Shown: positions 15,440-23,138 of the stretch, piece after piece
Position numbering within the stretch: the stretch's first letter is position 1
Layout: each line of letters opens with the position of its first letter
Source of the DNA: an uncultured OM43 clade bacterium
GTDB lineage: Bacteria > Pseudomonadota > Gammaproteobacteria > Burkholderiales > Methylophilaceae
Reading direction: 5' to 3'
DNA length: 45,284 bases
Assembly: GCA_902558495.1 (NCBI GenBank)
Contig: CACEEB010000007.1
Coordinates: forward strand, 1-45,284
The notes under the pieces: generated by a model
Database searches by the model: none
The model's input: the letters and a program-made list of their open reading frames with translations, nothing else
Told to the model about the DNA's origin: nothing
Translations under genes and position numbers: made by a program

Positions 15440-16249
15440 ATGATCAGCCTAAAAAGAAACACTAAATTAGAACTAGTTGAAGCTTTAGGTAAACGCACTC
15501 GTGCATCATCTATCTATAACCCAGGACAAACAGAAGACTTTAAAATTAGTCGTGGTAAGTTTAGTGACTTCCTTACCTGCCAGCGTTGTTTTTATCTTGA
15601 TCGTGTTAAAGGATTAGCTGAGCCTCGGACTCCAGGATGGACATTAAACGAGACGACCGACCTTCTTTTAAAAAAAGAGTTTGATGAATGCCGTAAACAT
15701 CAAAAACCTCATCGCTTATTTGCTCAATATGGATTGGACCATATCGTACCTTTTGAACATCCTGCTATGGATGATTGGCGTAATTCAATGCATAAAGGTT
15801 TGATGGCGCGCTATAAAGATTCCAATATTATTCTATCGGGTGGTGTGGATGACATTTGGTTTGATACCAAGAAAGAATGTTTGATTGTCGTGGACTATAA
15901 GTCCCAAGCTAATAGTAAAACCGTAGAGCCCTTGTCGTATTTAGCCTCTCCTTATCATGAAGGCTATAAAATTCAAATGGACTTTTATAATTATTTACTT
16001 GATCTCATGGAATTTCCTATCGGTGATACCTCCTATTTTCTGGTAGTGAATGCTAATAGGGGGGCTAGTGGCTTTCATGGAGTGATGGAATTTACAGAAA
16101 CCATAGTTCCTTATCAGCACGATATCTCATGGCTAGATGAACAGGTTCAAAATATGATTGATTGTATGAATTTAAATAAACTTCCAGAGAGTAATATAAG
16201 TTGTGAAAACTGTGCTTATGCTCGTCAAAGAAACACAGAAGAGAATTAG
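15440..16249 (+). CDS. PD-(D/E)XK nuclease, Cas4/AddB-like with four-cysteine cluster
   Basis: 269 residues. The nuclease core shows Asp in SGGVDDIWFD and the D-Y-K of CLIVVDYKSQ (the PD-(D/E)XK motif), then YHEGYKIQMDFYNYLL, the usual Q-x-x-x-Y helix of RecB/Cas4-type enzymes. Cys47 and Cys50 (LTCQRCFYL) at the front and Cys255 and Cys258 (SCENCAYA) at the end are placed like the iron-sulphur cysteines of Cas4 and AddB. No CRISPR array or other cas gene is in the window, so it is a solitary Cas4-like protein. It lies between the HEPN gene and GP88-like gene. Confidence 0.78.
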   Translation: MISLKRNTKLELVEALGKRTRASSIYNPGQTEDFKISRGKFSDFLTCQRCFYLDRVKGLAEPRTPGWTLNETTDLLLKKEFDECRKHQKPHRLFAQYGLDHIVPFEHPAMDDWRNSMHKGLMARYKDSNIILSGGVDDIWFDTKKECLIVVDYKSQANSKTVEPLSYLASPYHEGYKIQMDFYNYLLDLMEFPIGDTSYFLVVNANRGASGFHGVMEFTETIVPYQHDISWLDEQVQNMIDCMNLNKLPESNISCENCAYARQRNTEEN

Positions 16250-16257
16250 GTAGGACT

Positions 16258-17016
16258 TTATTTGTAATTCACCGCATCACCATTAAAGCATCTTCTGCAC
16301 TTATTACACATGCCTTCAATATTTTCATTAGTATTTAATGGGCATATAGTTTCGTCTACCTCAGAAATAAAATCTTTGTTATATTTATCGGCAAAAACAA
16401 CCGATATAAAAGAAATAGGATCATAGGTTTCATTTTTGTCACATTGATATGAATAAAATAAGTTATTTTTTTTTGTTGTTAGAAGCTTTTCTACTTTTTC
16501 TTTTCTATTCATACTTTTTTCATCAAGAGAAAAATGAATGAATACATTGGGAAGTAGCAGGTCAGCTAATTTAGCTGCATGTTCAGGTATTCTTGTTACA
16601 ACCCAAATAGGCAAGCTTGGTTCTTTAGTGGCTAATTCATGGATCGCATCAACTGCCTCTTTAAATAAGTCACCAACACCATTCCATCGTAAGAAAAAAT
16701 TATTATCTTTGGCGCTGTATTTGGTTATTTCTTCGATAATTTTTTGGGCAAAATCTTTTGGAGAATCTTTACATAATAATGCATTCTTTACTTGTTTATT
16801 AAGTGATGTAGGCCAAGTTATTGGCCCTGTCAATCCATAGCAGGTTTTAATACAAACCTTCGATGGTTGACAGGTTGTTCCTATAGGAAAATTTACGCTT
16901 AAACCTGTTACCTTATTATTGGATAAAATAGTATGATTAATATTAGAGGTTAAAAATATATCGGTTTTATTTGTTTTTTTTTGTAGATTAGTGAATTTTA
17001 TATTTGAAATTCGCAT
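16258..17016 (-). CDS. GP88-like protein (phage/mobile-element family)
   Basis: 252 residues. The N-terminal half has VTGLSVNFPIGTTCQPSKVC followed by IKTCYGLTGP, matching the GP88 family described from phages, with three cysteines closely spaced. A second Cys group lies at the C-terminus (MCNKCRRCF, plus CPLN upstream). The middle contains FLRWNGVGDLF and PIWVVTRIPEHA. Two cysteine groups suggest metal or iron-sulphur binding; members have no established activity that I know of. It is convergent with the Cas4-like gene (9 bases between stops) and divergent from the methylase genes. Confidence 0.7.
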   Translation of the reverse strand: MRISNIKFTNLQKKTNKTDIFLTSNINHTILSNNKVTGLSVNFPIGTTCQPSKVCIKTCYGLTGPITWPTSLNKQVKNALLCKDSPKDFAQKIIEEITKYSAKDNNFFLRWNGVGDLFKEAVDAIHELATKEPSLPIWVVTRIPEHAAKLADLLLPNVFIHFSLDEKSMNRKEKVEKLLTTKKNNLFYSYQCDKNETYDPISFISVVFADKYNKDFISEVDETICPLNTNENIEGMCNKCRRCFNGDAVNYK

Positions 17017-17117
17017 AAATTTAATATTTAAATTGTTTATAGAAAATATAAAGAATACGCTTAATTATTATGAATGGCAGTTAAAATATCAAAACAATAA
17101 AAACTTTAATATGCCTA

Positions 17118-17137
17118 AATAGAGGAGAACCCCGGGC
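17118..17137 (+). repeat. GC-rich motif left of the R-M-like trio
   Basis: AATAGAGGAGAACCCCGGGC, strikingly GC-rich for this region. A similar sequence (AATAGGGGTGCCCCGGGG) lies at 21886-21904, just at the end of the trio. Confidence 0.35.
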
Positions 17138-17172
17138 ATATAAAAATTTATCACGGAATTATTAGTATAAAT

Positions 17173-17829
17173 ATGGATACCAAACAAATAAAAACAAAGA
17201 AAAGAGTCACTAATCACGGGGAAGTTTATACGGGTCCGAGAGAGGTAGTGGCAATGCTGGATCTAGTTGATCGGGAGACAAAAAGAATTGAATCAAAATT
17301 TCTTGAGCCAGCATGTGGGAATGGGAATTTCCTAATAGAAATTCTAAAGAGAAAAATAGAGGTTATACAGAAACGTTACTCTTCATCTCAAATAGATTAT
17401 GAACGGTATTTATTTTTAGCCACAACCTCAATATATGGAATTGATATTCAACAAGACAATGTAGATGAATGCCGAAAGCGATTATTAACGTTCATAGCGG
17501 AAAGCTATAGAAAATTATTCAAAAAAACTTATAAAGCACAATTTGTTAAATCAATATCATTAGTACTATCAAAAAATATTCTTTGTGGTGATGCTCTCTC
17601 ACTTAAAGCATATGACAATGATTTAATCGGTACACCTATAATATTTTCAGACTGGTCATTGATTTCTGGCAACATGGTTAAAAGAAAAAATTTTATATTT
17701 TCTGATCTTGTTGAACGTGCCAGTGATCGTGAAATGCCTTTATTCTCTGATCTTGATGATGAAGCATTTATACCTGAACCCGTTGAAGAATTTGCACCAA
17801 TAGATTTTATGAATCTTGAAAATGGCTGA
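17173..17829 (+). CDS. Short N6-adenine methylase-like protein (SAM-binding domain)
   Basis: 218 residues. FLEPACGNGNFLIEIL at about 43-58 is a textbook SAM-binding motif I of adenine DNA methylases, and YGIDIQQDNVDECRKRL matches motif II and its helix. The catalytic motif IV (N/D-P-P-Y/F) is not present; at that position is TPIIFSDWSLISGNMVKRK. It is therefore either half of a two-protein enzyme with the next gene or a non-catalytic partner. The next gene overlaps it by 8 bases. The acidic C-terminal tail (SDLDDEAFIPEPVEEF) may mediate contact. Assignment to the methylase fold is secure; activity is open. Confidence 0.78.
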   Translation: MDTKQIKTKKRVTNHGEVYTGPREVVAMLDLVDRETKRIESKFLEPACGNGNFLIEILKRKIEVIQKRYSSSQIDYERYLFLATTSIYGIDIQQDNVDECRKRLLTFIAESYRKLFKKTYKAQFVKSISLVLSKNILCGDALSLKAYDNDLIGTPIIFSDWSLISGNMVKRKNFIFSDLVERASDREMPLFSDLDDEAFIPEPVEEFAPIDFMNLENG

Positions 17830-19387
17830 ACTAATTAATTATAATCCAGACGTTTTATCTTGCCTTGCTAATTTGAGTAATGATGAAGTGTTTACCCCTC
17901 CTGAAATTGCAAATAAAATAATTGATCTTCTTCCACAGAATCTTTTTGAAAATAAAAACACAACATTTTTAGATCCAGGATGTAAGTCAGGTATTTTTTT
18001 GAGGGAAATTGGTAGAAGATTGATGAAGGGACTTGAAAAAAAAATTCCTAATATACAAGAGCGTATTGATCATATTTATACTAAACAAATTTATGCTCTC
18101 CCTATAACAGAACTCACATCTTTATTATCAAGAAGAAGTATTTACTGTTCAACAAAAGCTAATGGAAAGTATTCAATAACGCAAGGCTTTGATAATGAAC
18201 AAGGAAATATTATATTTGAAAAAAAGAATCACACATGGATAAACGGAAGTTGTAGTTTCTGTGGCGCTAATGAAAATATGAATTCTCGAGATGAATCACT
18301 AGAGTCACATGCATATCAATTTATCCATACAAATAAACCAGAGGAAATCTTTAATATGAAATTTGATGTAATTATTGGGAATCCACCTTTTCAATTGAAT
18401 ATCGGAAATACTAGCGGAAATAGTTCAAAAGCTAAGGCTATTTACCATAAATTTATTGATCAGGCCATCGCACTGAATCCTCGATATATTTCAATGATTA
18501 CTCCGAGTAGGTGGATGACAAAAAGTGCTGATGGTGTTCCTGACCAATGGGTAGAAAAATTAATTAAAAGTAATAAAATTAAAATTTTACATGATTATAT
18601 AAATTCAAAGGATATGTTCCCAGGGGTAATGATTGAAGGCGGAGTTAATTTTTTTCTTTGGGAAAATGATTATAATGGAAAATGTGAATATTCGTTTCAT
18701 GAATCATCGAGTAAAAAAACTATACCTTCAAGCATTTATTTAGATAAGAGAAATATAGGGATTGTAGTCAGGGATAATAACGCACAAGAAATATTGGATA
18801 AAATTGAAAAAAAAGAAGGTAATTATTACTGTGATGCACAAAAGAATTTTTCTGGCTTGGTTAGCCCCAAAGATTTTTTTACAAATAAAACTTATTTGAC
18901 TTCAAGTTGGAAAAATTATAAAGATAAAAAGACAGGTGAAAACCAAATTAAGTATTATTTAAATAAAGCAATGCATAAGAGAGATTATGGTTGGATAAAA
19001 AAATCTGATGTACCAAAAAATATTCTTACGTCGCAAAGCCATAAAGTCTTAATACCTGCCGCTCATGGCGGACATCAAAAAATTATAGGAAATCCTTTTT
19101 ATTCTGAGCCAGGCAGCGTTTGCTCACAAACATATTTGGTGATTGGATATGATTTTAAAAAACATAATTTTAATAAAAACGAATGTCAAAATATTATTTC
19201 TTATATTTCAACTAAATTTTTTAGATACTTAGTAAGCATAAAGAAAAAAACACAAAATGGACCAAGAGGAGTTTACCAATTTGTCCCATTACAAAATTTT
19301 AAGGAATCATGGACTGATGAGAAACTTTATAAAAAATATAATATTTCTGATGATGAAATTAACCTTATTAATTTAATGATTAAGTAA
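17822..19387 (+). CDS. Eco57I-type adenine-N6 DNA methyltransferase
   Basis: 521 residues from the ATG at 17822. Motif I is FLDPGCKSGIFL (about 49-60) and motif IV is DVIIGNPPFQL near residue 183-193, so both the SAM site and the catalytic site are present. An insertion with GSCSFCG and another Cys (RSIYC) between them may bind zinc. The C-terminal part contains ISMITPSRWMTK and later target-recognition-like sequence. It overlaps the preceding methylase-like gene by 8 bases and ends 13 bases before the helicase, forming one operon. It likely protects host DNA in a restriction-type system. Confidence 0.85.
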   Translation: MAELINYNPDVLSCLANLSNDEVFTPPEIANKIIDLLPQNLFENKNTTFLDPGCKSGIFLREIGRRLMKGLEKKIPNIQERIDHIYTKQIYALPITELTSLLSRRSIYCSTKANGKYSITQGFDNEQGNIIFEKKNHTWINGSCSFCGANENMNSRDESLESHAYQFIHTNKPEEIFNMKFDVIIGNPPFQLNIGNTSGNSSKAKAIYHKFIDQAIALNPRYISMITPSRWMTKSADGVPDQWVEKLIKSNKIKILHDYINSKDMFPGVMIEGGVNFFLWENDYNGKCEYSFHESSSKKTIPSSIYLDKRNIGIVVRDNNAQEILDKIEKKEGNYYCDAQKNFSGLVSPKDFFTNKTYLTSSWKNYKDKKTGENQIKYYLNKAMHKRDYGWIKKSDVPKNILTSQSHKVLIPAAHGGHQKIIGNPFYSEPGSVCSQTYLVIGYDFKKHNFNKNECQNIISYISTKFFRYLVSIKKKTQNGPRGVYQFVPLQNFKESWTDEKLYKKYNISDDEINLINLMIK

Positions 19388-19400
19388 ATGGAAGTTAATG

Positions 19401-21890
19401 ATGAGTAAGTTATTTCCCAGAAAACCAGAATATCACCCAACTATTTATGCCTACAGAACCCCTGGTGTAAAAGAAAATGAAGGGTTATTGAAGGTTGGAT
19501 ATACAATTAAAAATGTCCACGATCGAATTGATCAGCAATTAAAGACTGGCGGTATAAATTATGAAATTGTTTTAGAAGAATCATCAATGCGCGAAGATGG
19601 TTCAGCTTTTGATGATCATGCCGTACATAAGCAACTTAAGGCAGATGGATTTATCAATGAACAATTAGAATGGTTTAGATGTGAGGTAGAGGATGTTAGA
19701 TCAGCAATTATTGCTGTAAGAGACGGATTACAAACAAGTAGGGACCGCACATGGAATTTTAAGATGCGCCCTGAGCAAAAAGCTGCAGTTAATAAAGCAG
19801 CCGAACATTTTAGAAGTTTTAAGGCAAATGAATCTGCTAAAACTCCACATTTTCTTTGGAACGCCAAAATGCGTTTTGGTAAAACTTTTGCTGCCTATCA
19901 ACTGGCATTAGAAATGGGATGGAAAAAAATATTAGTTCTTACTTTTAAACCTGCAGTAAAGAGTGCGTGGGCGGAAGATTTATATTGCCATAAAGACTTT
20001 GATGGCTGGCAATTTATTTCAAGAGAGGGACTTGAGTATGCTCGTGTAGACAAGTCTAAGCCTTTTGCTTGTTTTGGTTCTTTCCAAGACTTTCTTGGAC
20101 GAAATACGAGTACAGGCGGGATAAAGTCAAGAAATGAATGGGTGCATACAACGAACTGGGATTGTGTCATTTTTGATGAATATCACTATGGTGCATGGCG
20201 GGAAAAATCGAAAGATCTGTTTGAGGGAGATGAGACAGAGCATGCACTTGACCTAGGTGATGTAAAAGAATTTGATGCAGAAACGGAAGGGATACTTCCT
20301 ATCACTACTAATCATTATTTATATTTATCAGGAACCCCTTTTAGAGCTATCGAATCAGGTGAGTTCATTGAAGAGCAGATTTATAACTGGACCTATTCTG
20401 ATGAGCAAAAAGCTAAAGAAGCCTGTAGAGATGATGATAATCCTTATGCATCACTCCCACGTATGGTTATGCTTACTTATAAAATGCCAGATGATATAAA
20501 ACAGATTGCTCTTTCCACTGAATTTAATGAGTTTGATTTGAATGTTTTCTTTGAAGCTAAAGGAAATACTGAACATGCCAAATTCACTTATGAAGAAGAA
20601 GTACAAAAATGGTTAGATTTAATCAGAGGATCACATAAATCAACTAGCCTTGATAATTTAAAGCTTGGTCATAAAAAACCTCCTATGCCTTTTTCCGATA
20701 CAAGACTATTGGGCTTACTAAGCCATACTTTGTGGTTTCTACCCAATGTTGCCTCTTGCTATGCGATGAAGAATCTTCTATCACAAAGGCAAAATAATTT
20801 TTACCATACTTATAATATTGTTGTAGCTGCAGGTAATAAAGCTGGCCTGGGGGCAGAGGCACTTCCTCCAGTTTATAAAGCTATGGGCGACCCCTTAAAA
20901 ACTAAAACTATTACTTTGTCATGTGGCAAGTTAACCACTGGCGTTTCCGTTAAGCCGTGGACAGGAATTTTTATGCTAAGAAATTCCTCTAGTCCTGAAA
21001 CTTATTTTCAAGCGGCATTTAGAGTGCAAACTCCATGGACGGTTATTAATTCAGATGGAAAATCGCCTAATGCCCTAGAAATAATGAAAAAAGAATGTTA
21101 CGTCTTTGATTTTGCTCCTAACAGAGCCCTGAGTCAGGTGGCAGACTATAGTCTTAGGTTAAATACAGGGGAAAGTAATCCTGAGAAGAAAGTGGAGGAC
21201 TTTATTCGCTTTTTACCTATCCTTGCTTATGATGGAAGCTCCATGAAAGAGATTGATGCGAGAGGAGTCTTAGATATTTCTATGAGTGGCACCACAGCTA
21301 CATTACTGGCTAGACGTTGGGAGAGTGCATTACTCGTAAATGTGGATAATGAAACACTGTCACGCTTGATGTCCAACACTGAGGCTATGAATGCGTTAAT
21401 GAATATTGAGGGATTTAGGGCATTAAATCAGGATCTTGAGACTATTATCAATAAATCCGATGCAGTAAAAAAAGTTAAAAAGGAAAAAGGAGAGTTAACC
21501 CCAAAAGAAAAAAAAGAATTAACTGCTGAGGAAAAAGAATATAAAAGTAAGCGAAAAATGATTCAAGAAAAGCTAATTAAGTTTGCTACGAGAATCCCCA
21601 TTTTTATGTACCTCACGGATTATAGAGAAAAGAGCCTTATTGATGTTATTACACAATTAGAGCCTGGCTTATTTAAAAAGGTTACCGGATTAGAGCAAAA
21701 AGATTTTGAATTACTTATAAGCCTAAATGTTTTTAATTACTCATTGATGAACGATGCCGTGTATAAATTTAAACGATATGAGGATGCAAGTTTAGAATAT
21801 ACAGGGATTAATAAACATGAAGGCGATGATGTTGGTTTATTCAATACAACTATTTCAAGTCAAGAATATACTGAAATGACCGACCAATAG
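19401..21890 (+). CDS. GIY-YIG-like domain fused to DEAD/DEAH-type helicase (restriction subunit)
   Basis: 829 residues. The N-terminal 100 residues begin IYAYRTPGVKENEGLLKVGYT with a following VHDRIDQQ helix, the T5orf172/GIY-YIG-like nuclease pattern. A superfamily 2 helicase follows: RPEQKAAV (Q-motif-like), Walker A in KMRFGKTF with Lys161, DEYH at 259-262, and LYLSGTPF (motif III). A helical tail with KKEKGELTPKEKKE repeats follows motif VI-like QAAFRVQTP. GGAAG precedes the second of two tandem ATGs by 6 bases, so 19401 is chosen. With the two methylase-like genes it resembles a type I/III-like restriction system in which a GIY-YIG domain would do the cutting. Confidence 0.82.
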   Translation: MSKLFPRKPEYHPTIYAYRTPGVKENEGLLKVGYTIKNVHDRIDQQLKTGGINYEIVLEESSMREDGSAFDDHAVHKQLKADGFINEQLEWFRCEVEDVRSAIIAVRDGLQTSRDRTWNFKMRPEQKAAVNKAAEHFRSFKANESAKTPHFLWNAKMRFGKTFAAYQLALEMGWKKILVLTFKPAVKSAWAEDLYCHKDFDGWQFISREGLEYARVDKSKPFACFGSFQDFLGRNTSTGGIKSRNEWVHTTNWDCVIFDEYHYGAWREKSKDLFEGDETEHALDLGDVKEFDAETEGILPITTNHYLYLSGTPFRAIESGEFIEEQIYNWTYSDEQKAKEACRDDDNPYASLPRMVMLTYKMPDDIKQIALSTEFNEFDLNVFFEAKGNTEHAKFTYEEEVQKWLDLIRGSHKSTSLDNLKLGHKKPPMPFSDTRLLGLLSHTLWFLPNVASCYAMKNLLSQRQNNFYHTYNIVVAAGNKAGLGAEALPPVYKAMGDPLKTKTITLSCGKLTTGVSVKPWTGIFMLRNSSSPETYFQAAFRVQTPWTVINSDGKSPNALEIMKKECYVFDFAPNRALSQVADYSLRLNTGESNPEKKVEDFIRFLPILAYDGSSMKEIDARGVLDISMSGTTATLLARRWESALLVNVDNETLSRLMSNTEAMNALMNIEGFRALNQDLETIINKSDAVKKVKKEKGELTPKEKKELTAEEKEYKSKRKMIQEKLIKFATRIPIFMYLTDYREKSLIDVITQLEPGLFKKVTGLEQKDFELLISLNVFNYSLMNDAVYKFKRYEDASLEYTGINKHEGDDVGLFNTTISSQEYTEMTDQ

Positions 21891-21904
21891 GGGTGCCCCG
21901 GGGT
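21886..21904 (+). repeat. GC-rich motif right of the R-M-like trio
   Basis: AATAGGGGTGCCCCGGGG, overlapping the helicase stop codon. It resembles the motif at 17118-17137 with two extra bases there and one or two changes. Confidence 0.35.
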
Positions 21905-22015
21905 GCGAAGCAACCCGTTATTAAATGAACTTCACCTTAAAAATATCTCACAGAAATTTTCAATCTATACTTTAAAATTATGCTGTATAAAAAATAGGCA
22001 ATCAAACTATTGCAA

Positions 22016-22061
22016 GGGTAATATAGGGGGTAAATTCAGGGGTAATATAGGGGGCAATATA
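22016..22061 (+). repeat. Tandem 24-base direct repeat
   Basis: GGGTAATATAGGGGG occurs at 22016-22030 and again at 22040-22054, with a partial third copy (GGGGCAATATA) at 22051-22061. It lies in a 215-base gap. In frame with the helicase, past its TAG at 21888, the sequence stays open to about 22072 (TAA), translating the repeat as GNIGG. Confidence 0.6.
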
Positions 22062-22105
22062 AGAAACCTATAAATATTATAATTTATTGATTTTATTGTT
22101 TAAAA

Positions 22106-22528
22106 ATGACCACTAATATCAAAAAAGAACTTTTAGATTCTTATACTGAGGCAAATTATCATGTATATGCACACCCATCTTTTATTTTAAAAATTGATAT
22201 ATCAAGTAAAGAGCTAAGAAAATTGTTAATAGAGTTAAATGTAAAATTTGCTGCATTTATCACTGCATTTAATCCATATAGCCAGGAATTACCTCTTAAA
22301 GAGAATAGATTGAGAAATAAAAAACTCGAAGGAAAAATTAAATCGTTAGACCTTTATTATATTAAAGGCGATGGAAGATGTGGAGATAGTGATGAAGTAG
22401 GTGAGGAAAGTTTCTTAGTATTTGGCCTGAGTAAAATACAAGCTATTAATCTAGGAAAGGAATCACAACAAAATGCTATCGTGGTGTGCGGTACAAATGC
22501 AACACCATCTCTACTTTTATTAAAATAA
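22106..22528 (+). CDS. DUF3293 family protein
   Basis: 140 residues matching DUF3293: FAAFITAFNPYSQELPLKEN (the AFITAxNP motif), GDGRC...GEESFLVFGLSKIQAINLGKE and QQNAIVVCG. The family is small, soluble and uncharacterised, with scattered distribution in proteobacteria. It ends the accessory block, or is the first of the resident genes after it. The ATG has no strong ribosome-binding site (TTATTGTTTAAAA). Confidence 0.75.
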   Translation: MTTNIKKELLDSYTEANYHVYAHPSFILKIDISSKELRKLLIELNVKFAAFITAFNPYSQELPLKENRLRNKKLEGKIKSLDLYYIKGDGRCGDSDEVGEESFLVFGLSKIQAINLGKESQQNAIVVCGTNATPSLLLLK

Positions 22529-22734
22529 TGATAATTTGGTTTAAGCTTGCTTTGCAAATTAGTAAAGAACTCTAACAATCAATTAAACCCTTAGAATTAA
22601 TAGTAAAACTTATGGAGAATTATGCCTCTAAAAACTTTTTTTCAAAGACTCAATGATTGGAAAGAATCGGAACTAAAATCTTTTTTTTGATTCTATTCAT
22701 TTATATTTATTATATTAAGTAGTAAAATTCATTT

Positions 22735-22980
22735 ATGAAAACAACTATTCTTTTTACCTTTATATTATTTAGTTCGATATCAGCTGCTTGGAGCTTAGAC
22801 TCAGAAGAGACCTTGTCCAACATAAATATACAAGAAATTATTTCCCCTACTCCTGAGCATGTAAAAAAAATGCTTAAACAATTAGAAAATTGGGAGTCTT
22901 ATCGACCAACTTCAGTTATAGATTTACACAGGAACCCTTTTCAGCCTAAAAGATATAAGTTTTTTAGTGAAGAAGATTAA
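22735..22980 (+). CDS. Small secreted hypothetical protein
   Basis: 81 residues with a Sec signal peptide (MKTTILFTFILFSSISAAWS, cleavage near 19-20). The mature 60 residues are acidic and helical with the segment EHVKKMLKQLENWESYRP and a basic, Pro-rich end. It is upstream of the Fur-boxed porin gene but with a 96-base gap and its own probable promoter. Function is unknown. Confidence 0.6.
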   Translation: MKTTILFTFILFSSISAAWSLDSEETLSNINIQEIISPTPEHVKKMLKQLENWESYRPTSVIDLHRNPFQPKRYKFFSEED

Positions 22981-23076
22981 TATCTTTTCTTTTGTAATCC
23001 TTTGATTTAACCGCATAAGTACTTAAATTGTTGTAAAAAAGCAACATGTATCCTTAATTTGTGTATTTTCTCTTGT

Positions 23077-23095
23077 AATGAGAATGATTCTCATT
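23077..23095 (+). promoter_or_regulatory. Fur box, with second adjacent site
   Basis: AATGAGAATGATTCTCATT: a perfect 9-1-9 palindrome matching the Fur consensus. A second, less perfect copy (GAATGATTATCATTTAC) follows at about 23105-23121, just before the ribosome-binding site of the porin. Iron-dependent repression of the porin is strongly indicated. Confidence 0.88.
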
Positions 23096-23138
23096 TAGAA
23101 TTGTGAATGATTATCATTTACAACAAAAAAGGAAATAT

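Noticed and set aside
15440-16249. Part of a CRISPR-Cas locus because of the Cas4-like protein
   Set aside because: No repeat-spacer array and no other cas gene were seen on either strand in the window.
22623-22691. 22-codon frame after TGGAGAATT
   Set aside because: A good ribosome-binding site but too short and low-complexity to support.
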